This document shows, piece by piece, positions 54,210-63,700 of a stretch of 64,000 bases of DNA (positions are counted from its first letter, which is position 1; every line of letters begins with the position of its first letter). Under the pieces are notes generated by a model, which was not told the origin of the DNA, did not search any database, and saw nothing but the letters and a program-made list of their open reading frames with translations. The position numbers were made by a program, and so were the translations under genes. The stretch covers positions 10,992-74,991 of the forward strand of contig DKEX01000096.1 in assembly GCA_002452295.1 (NCBI GenBank), written 5' to 3'. Source of the stretch: Firmicutes bacterium UBA6811. GTDB lineage: Bacteria > Bacillota > SHA-98 > UBA4971.

Positions 54210-56014
54210 TGTACGGCTGGGTAGGAAAGACGCTTCGGGTCAACCTCAACGACAGGTCCGCAGCCGTCGAGGATCTGTGCCCTGAACTCGCCGAGAAGTA
54301 CCTTGGAGCGAGGGGCCTGGGCACCAAGATCCTCTATGACGAGCTTGTGCCCGGTGTAGACCCCCTCGGCCCGGACAACAAGATCATCTTCGCCACCGGG
54401 CCTCTCACCGGAACAGCCGCCACGTCGGCCGGTCGGTACAACGTTATCACGAAATCGCCGCTCACGGGGTTTATCGCCGCATCCAACTCCGGTGGGTATT
54501 TCCCCGCGGAGATGAAGTACGCCGGGTTTGACGCCATCATCGTGGAGGGCGCTGCAGACGAGCCGGTGTACATCTGGGTCCATGACGGCAAGGCCGAGAT
54601 TCGGGCCGCAAAACACGTCTGGGGCAAGAACACCGCCCAGACCACCGATATCCTGATCGGGGAGACTCACCCCGACGCGAAAGTCGCATGCATCGGCCCC
54701 GCCGGTGAGAGACTCGTGCTCTTTTCGTGCGTGGTGAACGAGAAGGGCCGCGCCGCCGGACGATCAGGGGTCGGCGCCGTCATGGGCTCCAAGAACCTGA
54801 AGGCCATCGTGGTGAGGGGCACAGGCGACGTGAAGGTGGCAGACCAGGCGAAGTTCAGGGAGGCGGTGCTGGCGGCCCTCAAGAAGATCAAGGAGGCGCC
54901 TGTTACCTCGCAGGGCCTCCCAACGTACGGGACAGCCGTTCTTGTGAACGTCATCAACCAGCACGGAGCGTTCCCGACGCGCAACTTCCAGACAGGCGTG
55001 TTCGAGGGCGCCGAGAAGATATCCGGCGAGGCCCTTGCCGCCAAGTTTCTCGTGAGAAAGCGCGCGTGTTTCGGGTGCCCCATCGCCTGCGGGCGGCCGA
55101 GCGCCGTGAGGAGCGGCAAGTACCAGGGCGCGGGCGAAGGCCCCGAGTACGAGACCATCTGGGCGCTGGGCGCGACCTGTGCCGTCGATGACCTCGAGGC
55201 CATAACCAAGGCCAACTACCTGTGTAACGAGCTTGGCCTCGACCCCATAACCATGGGCTCTACCATAGCGTGCGCCATGGAGCTATATGAGAAGGGGTAT
55301 CTCCCGGAGAGCGCAACTGATATCCCGCTCAGGTTCGGCGACGCCGACGCCATGGTCGAGGCGACGCGCAAGACCGCCTACCGGGAGGGCATCGGTGACC
55401 TGCTCGCGAAGGGTTCGTACCGGCTCGCCGCGGAGTTCGGCCATCCCGAGCTATCCATGAGCGCAAAGAAACAGGAGTACCCGGCGTACGATCCGCGTGG
55501 CGCGAAGGGCATCGGGCTCAACTATGCCACTTCTAACAGGGGCGGCTGCCACGTTAGGGGCTACACGATCTCGCCGGAGATCCTCGGTGTCCCGGAGAAG
55601 ATAGACCCACTCTCCAAGGACGGGAAAGCCGCCTGGGTCAAGGCATTTCAGGACGTAACCTCCCTTGTGGACTCGGTCGGCATGTGCCTGTTCACCACCT
55701 TCGCACTGGGCGCGCCCGACGTGGCGAGTATGCTCGAGCCTGCGACGGGGATCGGGTTCCCCACTGAGAAGGCGCTACTCGCGGGCGAGCGCATCTGGAA
55801 CCTCGAGCGCCTCTTCAACCTGAGAGAGGGGCTCACGAAAGACGACGATACTCTGGCTCCGAGGCTGCTCACCGAGCCAATGCCGGAGGGGCCCGCCGCC
55901 GGGCAGGTGGTGGAGCTTGCCGACATGCTGGCGGACTATTACCGAGCCAGGGGCTGGACTGACGATGGCAAGCCTTCGACGGAGACCCTGGACCGGCTCG
56001 AGCTCGCTGGCTGA
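54209..56014 (+). CDS. aor: Aldehyde ferredoxin oxidoreductase
   Basis: 601 aa, normal length. Tungsten (or molybdenum) pterin enzyme that oxidises aldehydes to acids or runs in reverse. Start [22 protein letters not shown]; the cofactor-binding region P-A-G-E-R-L-V; cluster Cys in C-F-G-C-P-I-A-C-G; later [21 protein letters not shown] and the fourth Cys candidate in S-V-G-M-C-L-F. Metal identity is inferred from family. Confidence 0.94.
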   Translation: MYGWVGKTLRVNLNDRSAAVEDLCPELAEKYLGARGLGTKILYDELVPGVDPLGPDNKIIFATGPLTGTAATSAGRYNVITKSPLTGFIAASNSGGYFPAEMKYAGFDAIIVEGAADEPVYIWVHDGKAEIRAAKHVWGKNTAQTTDILIGETHPDAKVACIGPAGERLVLFSCVVNEKGRAAGRSGVGAVMGSKNLKAIVVRGTGDVKVADQAKFREAVLAALKKIKEAPVTSQGLPTYGTAVLVNVINQHGAFPTRNFQTGVFEGAEKISGEALAAKFLVRKRACFGCPIACGRPSAVRSGKYQGAGEGPEYETIWALGATCAVDDLEAITKANYLCNELGLDPITMGSTIACAMELYEKGYLPESATDIPLRFGDADAMVEATRKTAYREGIGDLLAKGSYRLAAEFGHPELSMSAKKQEYPAYDPRGAKGIGLNYATSNRGGCHVRGYTISPEILGVPEKIDPLSKDGKAAWVKAFQDVTSLVDSVGMCLFTTFALGAPDVASMLEPATGIGFPTEKALLAGERIWNLERLFNLREGLTKDDDTLAPRLLTEPMPEGPAAGQVVELADMLADYYRARGWTDDGKPSTETLDRLELAG

Positions 56015-56070
56015 CACCCGCACGTCGGGTGCTGAGGGGCTGGCGCGAAGGGAGGGGGCGCCTTCTGCGG

Positions 56071-56343
56071 GTGCGGTTCTTCTTCTTCGTGAAAGAGGCG
56101 GCGGGTGAGGACGAGGTCTTCATCCCCGCGGAGGCGGCCCCCGACCTCGAGGCGCTCATCCAGGTGTTGGTGGGGCGGTTTGGCGAGAGGTTTGCTCGCG
56201 AGGTGCTCACGAGCGACGGCGAGGTCCGGCGCGATGTCAACATCCTCGTGAACGGTCGTAACGTCCAGTTTCTGGCCGGGCCTGACACCAGGCTGAAGGA
56301 CGAGGACACCGTGAGCTTTCTCTCGGCGGTCGCCGGCGGGTGA
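56071..56343 (+). CDS. MoaD/ThiS-family sulfur carrier
   Basis: 90 aa ending in A-G-G, the Gly-Gly tail needed for adenylation and sulfur transfer. Core: R-F-F-F-F-V-K-E-A-A-G, I-L-V-N-G-R-N-V and D-T-V-S-F-L-S-A-V-A-G-G. Placed after the AOR gene, it probably supplies sulfur for tungsto- or molybdopterin. GTG 56071 (GGAGGGGG 12 nt upstream) gives the family start; the frame is open further upstream to 56029. Confidence 0.85.
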   Translation: MRFFFFVKEAAGEDEVFIPAEAAPDLEALIQVLVGRFGERFAREVLTSDGEVRRDVNILVNGRNVQFLAGPDTRLKDEDTVSFLSAVAGG

Positions 56344-56524
56344 CCAGGCGGCCGCCCGGTCCGGACCTGCCCGGACCGGGCCGGAGCCGATGTCCCGTCA
56401 GGTGGCGGAGCTGTGTCCCGGGGGCTGCGCGGCACCGGCGCAGTCGTAGCTGCAGGCAAAGGCATTGCCCGTGTACAAGCGCTGATGTCTGCGTTCGGAT
56501 GGGCATACGTTGGGGGGAAGTCCT

Positions 56525-57784
56525 ATGAAGTACGTGATCCTTGGAAACGGCCCGGCGGGCGTGAGCGCCCTCGTAGCCATCCGGGAGCTGGACCCGGCCG
56601 GGGAGATCACGGTGGTGTCGCCGGAGACCTGGCGCTACTACTCAAAGATCCTCCTGACCCGCTGGATCGCGGGAAAGGTGCGGTTCCCCAATCTCTTCCT
56701 GGCCGGCGAGGGCTTCTATGACCGCAACGGCGTGAAGACCCTGTTCGGGGTGGCCGCGACCCGCATCGACCCGGAGAGGCCGGTGGTCGAGCTCTCTAAC
56801 AGGCAGCGACTGGATTACGACAGACTGCTCCTGGCGATGGGAAGCTCTCCTCAGGTGCCTGACATCCGCGGCATAAGGCTTCCCGGCGTCCACTATCTGA
56901 GGACGTTCGACGATGCGGAACGGATCGCCCTGGCCGCACCGTCGGCCCGACGGGCTGTGGTGATAGGGGGCGGCCTCGTCAGCCTCAAGACCGCGGAGGG
57001 GCTCCTCGCGCGGGGCCTCGAGGTATGGGTGGTCGTGTCGTCCGATAGGCTGCTATCGCAGATCACCGCGCCGGAGGATTCCGAGGCGGTGCTCCGGATC
57101 TTCCAGGGGCCGCCCGGGCTTCACATCGTCCTGGGGTGCGATGTCAGCGAGCTCGAGGGCAGGGGGCGGGTCGAGGAGGCTCACCTCAGCACGGGTGAGA
57201 GGGTCGAGTGCGACATCGTCGTGGTCGGCAAGGGCGTCACGCCGAACATCCTCGTCACGCGCGGCACCGGGATCGCCACGGCGCGCGGGGTCATCGTCGA
57301 CGGCAGGATGCAGACCAGCGTTCCCGGGATATACGCAGCCGGCGACATTGCCGAGTGTTACGACATCGCCCGCGGGAAGGCCGCCCTCAACGCGCTCTGG
57401 TCGAGCGCCGTGTGGCAGGGCAGGGTGGCGGGTTACAACATGGCGGGGCGGGATGTGTCATACGCCGGTGACGTGGCCCTGAACTCCGTCACGTTCGGCG
57501 GCGGGTGCGTTGTGGCCCTGGGGCGGCCCCGCCCCGAGGCAGGCGACGAGGTGCACACGTTGGCCGGCAAGGGCGGCGGCGAATACGCGCGGCTCGTGTT
57601 CCGCGACGGCCGGCTTGTGGGGGCCGTGCTCACCGGACGCGCGGTGGAGACGGCCGGGGTGCTTCGCAGCCTCATCGTGCGGCAGGCCGACGCGACTCCG
57701 ATCATGGACAGGCTGCTGGGCGGCAGGACGTCATACCCCAGGATTCTGAATCTGAAGCTGTCGGTGTCAGGGATTGCTTCCTGA
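56525..57784 (+). CDS. NAD(P)/FAD-dependent oxidoreductase of the AOR operon (AorC-like)
   Basis: 419 aa. FAD motif Y-V-I-L-G-N-G-P-A-G-V-S-A, L-L-A-M-G-S-S-P-Q-V-P, NAD motif A-V-V-I-G-G-G-L-V-S-L-K-T, and G-I-Y-A-A-G-D-I-A. Class of NirB-N-terminal/rubredoxin-reductase-like flavoproteins. In AorABC enzymes such a subunit exchanges electrons with NAD(H), in some cases with flavin-based bifurcation. ATG 56525 has GGGGGAAG upstream. 181 nt separate it from the moaD-like gene. Confidence 0.88.
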   Translation: MKYVILGNGPAGVSALVAIRELDPAGEITVVSPETWRYYSKILLTRWIAGKVRFPNLFLAGEGFYDRNGVKTLFGVAATRIDPERPVVELSNRQRLDYDRLLLAMGSSPQVPDIRGIRLPGVHYLRTFDDAERIALAAPSARRAVVIGGGLVSLKTAEGLLARGLEVWVVVSSDRLLSQITAPEDSEAVLRIFQGPPGLHIVLGCDVSELEGRGRVEEAHLSTGERVECDIVVVGKGVTPNILVTRGTGIATARGVIVDGRMQTSVPGIYAAGDIAECYDIARGKAALNALWSSAVWQGRVAGYNMAGRDVSYAGDVALNSVTFGGGCVVALGRPRPEAGDEVHTLAGKGGGEYARLVFRDGRLVGAVLTGRAVETAGVLRSLIVRQADATPIMDRLLGGRTSYPRILNLKLSVSGIAS

Positions 57785-57789
57785 CACCG
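57762..57789 (+). terminator. Terminator at the end of the AOR operon
   Basis: CGGTGTCAGG (57762-57771) pairs perfectly with CCTGACACCG (57780-57789). The hairpin overlaps the stop codon of the FAD gene. Only a short TT follows. Confidence 0.6.
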
Positions 57790-57898
57790 GGTTCCCCTCA
57801 TGTCCTTTCACTCTTGCGCGTGTCCGCTGCGGGTCACTCGATCAAGCAGACCTGTTGTGGCGGGGCCGGATGCGGCCTGCCACAGGAATGCTGGGAAT

Positions 57899-58117
57899 CT
57901 AGACGGCCTCCACCCGCTTGACCTCGGGCACCTCTTCCTTGAGCGCCCGCTCAACGCCGTTCTTCAGGGTCATCATGGACATCGGGCACCCGACGCACGC
58001 GCCCGTCAGCCTCACCTTCACCACGCCATCGTCGACGCTGACGAGCTCGACGTCGCCGCCGTGGGCCTGTAAAGCGAACCTGATCTTCTCCAGCGCCTTC
58101 TCGATCTTTTCCTGCAA
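57899..58117 (-). CDS. NifU C-terminal-domain protein
   Basis: 72 aa iron-sulfur scaffold domain. H-G-G-D-V-E-L-V-S-V, then the cluster-binding C-V-G-C-P-M-S in G-A-C-V-G-C-P-M-S-M-M-T-L. This single-domain form (Nfu/YutI type) carries Fe-S clusters to target proteins. TTG start with GGGGAGG 9 nt upstream. A TATAAT (58170-58165, minus strand) lies about 50 nt upstream. Confidence 0.9.
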   Translation of the reverse strand: MQEKIEKALEKIRFALQAHGGDVELVSVDDGVVKVRLTGACVGCPMSMMTLKNGVERALKEEVPEVKRVEAV

Positions 58118-58164
58118 CGCTTACGCCTCCCCGGTCGAAGTTCTGGGACCATGCTGTCTTCAAG

Positions 58165-58170
58165 ATTATA
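58165..58170 (-). promoter_or_regulatory. -10 box upstream of nifU-like gene
   Basis: Perfect TATAAT on the minus strand, about 48 nt before the start. No good -35 at the right spacing. Confidence 0.5.
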
Positions 58171-58372
58171 CACCGTAAGTATGGCGCAAGTCGAGCAGAC
58201 GAATTCAGGCGAGGACCAAGGCATGGCGATGCGAGAGCGCGCCTGCGGCGGCACGTTCCGGTGACGTCGCAGGCACGCCTCGGGCTTCAGCGGCGCGGGG
58301 CGCAGCGCCGGTTGGCCTCCCGGTCATCCGGCGCTGCCTATGCAGGTGATCCTCAGGGCGTGGGGAGAGGAC

Positions 58373-59299
58373 TCACGTTATCTGGATTTCCACGCTCAGC
58401 CTGACGCCCGTCCCGGTGTTGACCGCTGTGACGGTGTATACACCCGGCCGGACCGGCACCCCTTCGTTCGTCGTCTGGTTCCAGGTCTGAAGGAAGATCA
58501 TGTTCCCGCCGGGCGGCAGCGTGACCCGCTCTATCGCAAACGTGAAGAACTTCCCCGCCGACCAGCGCCATATCTCCCTCGTGTCGCGGGTGACGATGAA
58601 ATCAAACCTCTGGCTGGACCGGTACGTGATCGTCACAGGGCTTGTGGTGACGTTGGTCTTCGTCAGGCTCATGCGCACAGGCTCGCCCCGGGCATAGCTG
58701 ACCTTGTTCACCATGAACGTGTGCCGCAGGCCGTCTTGCACCACAGAGACCTGGTTCACCCCGGTCACGGGTGCCGGTGGCGTCGGTGGAGGCCCAGGGG
58801 GTACTGGAGGCCCGGGTGGCACGGGCGGCGTCGGCACCGGCGGCGCTGGCGGAGGCGGCGGAGACGGCACGGGAGGCGGCGTGACTGGCGGTCCGGGCGG
58901 CACCACGGGTGGTGGAGGCGGCGGCAACGGCGTCGGGATCACGATGGTCGGCCTTATCGGCACGAGCAGCACCTGTCCGACGACGATGAAGTCCGGGTTC
59001 GGAATGCGGTTTATGGCCGCAAGCACTTCCACGGTGGTCCCGAACCTCGCGGCTATCTCCGCGAGCGTGTCGCCTGGCTGGACGATGTATAGACGAAAAC
59101 CAACCGGCACCGCGATGGGCGGGGGGGGCGACGGGGTCACCGGCGGCGCCGCCGGCACGGGAATCTGGAGCACCTGTCCGACGAAGATCACGTCGGGATT
59201 CGCGATGTTGTTAGCCTCAACAATCGCCTCGACCGTGGTGCCGAACCTCTCCGCAATGAGAGCAAGGGTGTCGCCAGGCTGGACTATATACGTGATCAT
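58373..59299 (-). CDS. LysM-LysM-BsuPI domain protein with polyproline linker
   Basis: 308 aa. LysM 1 at residues 1-46 (Y-I-V-Q-P-G-D-T-L-A-L-I-A), LysM 2 at about 70-115 (Y-I-V-Q-P-G-D-T-L-A-E-I-A). A Pro-rich linker follows (about 118-180; P-P-V-P-P-G-P-P-type repeats). The C-terminal ~120 residues look like the BsuPI protease-inhibitor domain. There is no signal peptide: the first LysM begins at residue 1. LysM proteins without signals are known on spores (SafA, YaaH), so a spore-coat role is possible. ATG 59299 has GGGAGGG upstream. Confidence 0.85.
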   Translation of the reverse strand: MITYIVQPGDTLALIAERFGTTVEAIVEANNIANPDVIFVGQVLQIPVPAAPPVTPSPPPPIAVPVGFRLYIVQPGDTLAEIAARFGTTVEVLAAINRIPNPDFIVVGQVLLVPIRPTIVIPTPLPPPPPPVVPPGPPVTPPPVPSPPPPPAPPVPTPPVPPGPPVPPGPPPTPPAPVTGVNQVSVVQDGLRHTFMVNKVSYARGEPVRMSLTKTNVTTSPVTITYRSSQRFDFIVTRDTREIWRWSAGKFFTFAIERVTLPPGGNMIFLQTWNQTTNEGVPVRPGVYTVTAVNTGTGVRLSVEIQIT

Positions 59300-59776
59300 G
59301 GCAATTCCCTCCCGGCGTCGTATGCCCTGAACCGGGATCACCCGGTGCGAGGGCCGACAATTCCTCACAACATGTTATTCTATGTGCAGCACGGTGTTGC
59401 CTGTTGCCCGGCCATAGAGCGGGGAACCGACCTGATGTCCCCTTAAAGGAATACACGCAAGAGAGTCGAACAAAGAGCGTAGAGGAACCTGACATCACCC
59501 GGGCGCAACACGCATAGACCAGAGTATGGTCGGTTTGCCTGCGGGCCGGATGTCGTCGAGGGGCTCCGCCGGGACCGTGCCGGGGTCGTATCGCCGAACC
59601 TGCCCCAGGGGCCGAGGGAAGGCAGGGTTGCGCCCCCGGGGCACCTGATACGTGCGCCTGGCGCAAGACCCATTGGGAGCGTGCGACCCCTTGCAGGTGC
59701 GAACCCGTAGTCCAGTGCCAGCTACCCCTGGAGATGCGTCAGCGATCCCTGGGGTTGTGCTCAAAGGAGGCAGCGC
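59300..59776. other. Divergent intergenic region
   Basis: 477 nt between LysM and AMMECR1 genes. On the minus strand, CATAGAATA (59384-59376) matches the sigma-K -10 pattern CATANNNTA about 77 nt before the LysM gene, but no good -35 was found. Nothing else recognised. Confidence 0.35.
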
Positions 59777-60748
59777 GTGCCCCTGTTCGAGAGATTGCGA
59801 GAGCTCCCGGGACCCGTGCGCGCCGCCGCCGTGCTTCTCATGGGGGCGGGGGCGGTGTGTCTCGCGCTCTCGGCTGTTGCCGGAGAGCTCAAGGGGGAAG
59901 TCTGTCTCCATAGGGGCGCCCGCCTCGTGCAAACGGGGGGCGGTCCCTGGGGCCGAACGCCGGCGACCGTGGATGCACTAGGAGCGCGGCCGGCCGCACT
60001 TGCGTCGGCGCCACCACCGGCACCCGCGACGCTGCGGGGGCTCGAGCAAGGATCTCTTCCGTCAGTATCAGCACCGGCACCAGCGCCAGCGCCGGCACCA
60101 GCACAGGCCGCTGTTCCGGCAACTGTCTCCGGCGATGTCCTGGATCGTATCCGTGCGGCCAGGACCCCAGTTCTTGAGCAAGAGGTTCTCGAGATCGCAC
60201 GCGCCTCGGTAGCCGCTGCGGTTGCCGGTGACGGCGCAGAGGGGCGGCACCGGGCAGCGGTCTTCCCGGTGCGGACGCCGGGCGGCCTTCCTCGGGACGA
60301 TGGCAGCGGCAGGGCCGTCCTCACGGCACCCGCTGGAGTGTTCGTCGCGCTCATCCTCGATGGCAGGGTGAGCGGGTGCATGGGCACCGTCTATCCGATG
60401 GAGGCGTCGCTCGCCGAGGAGATCGCAAGCGCGGCGCGGATGGCGGCTACGTCGGACCCGCGTCGCCTGCCCGTGCGACCGGAGGAAGTGGCTCGGCTCG
60501 AGTACTGCGTGTCGGTGGTCGGCAGGGTGAGGCGGCACGACCCCGCGGTGCCGGTGAACCCGCGAATCCAGGGCGTCATTGTAAGGGCGAACGGGAGGGC
60601 TGGCGTGATCCTGCCCGGCGAGGCCAGGACGGGCGCATACGAGATGGCCTGGGCGAAGCGCGAGGCCGGCGTGGGTCCAGGTGAGCACTATGAGCTATAC
60701 GTCTTCGAGACGGAGCGATTCGGGAAGGCCCTGCCTTTGAGAAGGTAG
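59777..60748 (+). CDS. Membrane-anchored AMMECR1-domain protein
   Basis: 323 aa. Residues about 15-36 are a hydrophobic helix (signal or anchor). Then comes an Ala/Pro linker (about 70-115) from a GCACCA-type six-base array, and an AMMECR1 domain (about 120-323) with G-V-F-V-A-L-I-L-D-G-R-V-S-G-C-M-G-T, D-P-R-R-L-P-V-R-P-E-E, and a C-terminal Y-E-L-Y-V-F-E-T-E-R-F. AMMECR1 proteins are usually cytoplasmic; this one seems to face outside. GTG start with AAGGAGG 7 nt upstream. It precedes the alpha-2-macroglobulin gene by 19 nt. Confidence 0.82.
   Translation: MPLFERLRELPGPVRAAAVLLMGAGAVCLALSAVAGELKGEVCLHRGARLVQTGGGPWGRTPATVDALGARPAALASAPPPAPATLRGLEQGSLPSVSAPAPAPAPAPAQAAVPATVSGDVLDRIRAARTPVLEQEVLEIARASVAAAVAGDGAEGRHRAAVFPVRTPGGLPRDDGSGRAVLTAPAGVFVALILDGRVSGCMGTVYPMEASLAEEIASAARMAATSDPRRLPVRPEEVARLEYCVSVVGRVRRHDPAVPVNPRIQGVIVRANGRAGVILPGEARTGAYEMAWAKREAGVGPGEHYELYVFETERFGKALPLRR
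60068..60110 (+). repeat. GCACCA-type hexanucleotide array
   Basis: Phased units GTATCA, GCACCG, GCACCA, GCGCCA, GCGCCG, GCACCA, GCACAG encode the Ala-Pro linker of the AMMECR1 protein. Confidence 0.6.
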
Positions 60749-60767
60749 GCGAAGGAGGTAGGCGGCT

Positions 60768-63700
60768 GTGAAACCTCGTATCGCGCGATCGATACCTTAC
60801 GCGGTTGCGGCGCTCGCGGCGGCTGCGGCGCTCGCGTTTCTCGCAAGGCCGCTTTCTGCAGATAGCGCCGATAAGGGTTACCTTTACATGTATACGGAGG
60901 AGAGGGTATGGGCGCCTTCCGAGCACCCGTCCGTGATAGTCCGAGGTCGGAGCGCGACGCGGATTGACTTCACAGTGTGGAGGTTCAACCCCATCACGCA
61001 ATACCAGGCGCGTGGGTCGCTGCACTCGGCCGCGGAGGCCCTACCTCAGGGCGGGGCGGTGCTGGTGAAGAGGCTCACGGAGTATCCGCGCCCGAACAAG
61101 CGGGGTGGGGACTACACTTTGAGGGTGCCCGTGCCTGCCGACAGGGTCGCGGGCTACGTCGTGAAGGCGCGCGACAGCCACGGCCGCGAGGACACCACGT
61201 GGATCCTCGTGACCGACCTCGGCCTCGTGACGAAGCAGGCGCAGGATAAGCTCCTCGTGTACGCCCACACCTTTGGCAAGGACGCGCCGTGCGCGGGCGC
61301 GAAGGTCGCCGTGTACAGCGAGGGCAAGGAGGTCGGAAGCGGAACCACAGGGGGCGATGGCCTGTGGGTGCTGAACGCCCCGGGCCTTGCAAAGGGCCTT
61401 TCGGTGGTCGGGACGGCAGGCGAGAGCTTCGCCCAGGTGACCTCGTCCTACTACTGGGAGGACTCCCGCTACAAGGCGTACATCTACACCGACAGGCCCG
61501 TATACCGGCCGGGCCAGCGGGTGTTCTTCAAGGGCATCCTCCGCGACGAGGACGGCGGAGACTACAAGGTGCTCGCGGGCGAGCCCGTCCGCGTGGAGGT
61601 GCGTGACGCGCGCGACGCGTGCATCTACAAGACCGAGGCCACGACGAACAGCTTCGGCTCATTCACCGGCGATCTCGTGCTCGGGGACGAGCCGGCGCTC
61701 GGCGTTTGCCGGGTGCTCGCCACGGTGAGGGGGAGCACGCACTCGGGCGCGTTCAAGGTGGCGGAGTACCGCAAGCCCGAGTACCAGGTGCAGGTGGAAG
61801 TGCCGAAGACCACGTACGTGGCGGGCGACGAGGTCCCGGTGAGCGTGAAGGCCGCCTACTACTTCGGCGCGCCAGTCCCAGGTGCAAAGGTCAAATACGC
61901 CGCGTACTCCCAGCCGCACTACTTCTCGTACTACTCCTTCGAGGACCTTGGTTACTATCCGGTCGGCGACGAGGACTTCGGGTACTACGGCGAGCTTGTG
62001 GCGTCCGGCGAAGGCGTGACGGACTCAAGTGGGCGCATGTCGTTCGCCATCAAGACGCAAAAGGCGGACACGACGAGGAAGATGTTCATCGAAGCGGTCG
62101 TGACCGACGAGAGCAGGCGCGAGGTCACGGGCAGAACCTCGGTGATCGTGGCGCGGGGGCTGTTCGACGTGAGCGTGCAGCCGGCGGCCTACGTGGTGGA
62201 GCCGGGCAAGCCTGCCACCGTGCGGGTGAAGGCCGAGACCATAGAGGGCAAGCCGCTTGCCGTGCGGCTCGAGTGGCAGGCCGTGCGCCGGACATGGGAG
62301 AACAAGAAGGCCAGGCGGTGGAAGGAGGCGTCGGGCGCGCTGCGCACGGCGGCCGACGGGACGGGGAGCTTTGAGTTCACGCCGCGCGAGGAAGGGTCCT
62401 ACGTGGTGGAGGTCGCCGGGACCGACGAACGCGGCAACCGGATCGTCTCCGAAGCGTATCTCTGGGTCACGAGCGGAGCGAGCCGCTGGGCGAGTTACGG
62501 CGGCACCGAGATAGAGATCGTGGCCGACAAGGACGTGTACGAGATCGGGGACACGGCGAAGATCCTCGTGAACACCACGCTCGACGACGCGTGGGCGGTG
62601 GTGACGGTCGAGGGGCGCGACCTTGCCTCGCACGGGGTGGTCCACATCATGGGCCACACGAGGCTGTTCGAGGTCCCCATCACCCGGGAGCACCTTCCGA
62701 ACGCGTTCTTCACCGTGACGATAGTCCGCGGGAAGAGGCTCTTCTCCAGGGAGAAGACCATCTATGTGTCGACGAAGGACAACTACCTGAACGTGGCGAT
62801 CATTCCGAACAAGGAGACCTACGGTCCCGGCGACAAGGCTACCTATGTGGTGAAGACGACGGATGCGGCGGGCCGCCCGGTGCAGTCCGAGGTGTCGCTG
62901 GGGGTCGTGGACGCATCCATATACGCGATCCAGCCGGAGATGGCGCCCGACATAAAGAAGGCGTTCTACGGGTCCATCTGGAACAGGGTGGTCACGAGCT
63001 ATTCGTTCCCGGAGTGGTATTACGGAGGTGCCGACAAAGTCGGCGGGTCGGCGGACGTGAGGAGGAAGTTCGAGGACACGGCCTTCTGGAATCCCACCAT
63101 CGTGACGGACCGAAACGGCACCGGGAAGATCGAGTTCGTCATGCCGGATAACCTCACGACGTGGCGGGCGACCGCGAGGGCCCACACCCTCAAGACCCAG
63201 GTGGGGTCGGCGACTCGAGACGTGGTGACGACCAAGGACCTCGTCGTGAGGCTTGCGACGCCGCGCTTGTTCACGCTGGGCGACCGGACGGCGGTCTCGA
63301 CGATCGTCCACAACTACACCGGGCGCAAGATTAAGGCGAAGATCACTCTCAAGGCCGAGGGTGTCACGCTGAAAGATGCGGGCGAGCGCGAGGTGGAGCT
63401 TGGCCCCATGGGCCAGGCCTCGCTCGACTGGAAGGTTGAGTGCGGCGAGGTCGGAGTCGCACGCTTTGCGGCGTCGGCCCAGGCTGACGTCGGACGGGCG
63501 CGGGACGCGCTTGAAATGGGCGTGCCGGTGCTGCCCTTCGGTAGGCGGCACGAGCGACACGAGGCTGGCGAGGTGGGCGGCGATGCCGCTAGCGGCGCAG
63601 GGGCCGGGAAGGCGCTCGTCAGGTTCGATGTGCCAGAGGACGCGCTGCCTGGCACGGTCGACGTGAAGGTGCGGCTCGCGCCATCGGTTGCGGCCGCGGC

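Noticed and set aside
58740..58940. Gly-rich plus-strand frame over the LysM gene (collagen-like protein)
   Set aside because: It is the antisense of the polyproline linker; the minus-strand LysM gene explains the sequence.
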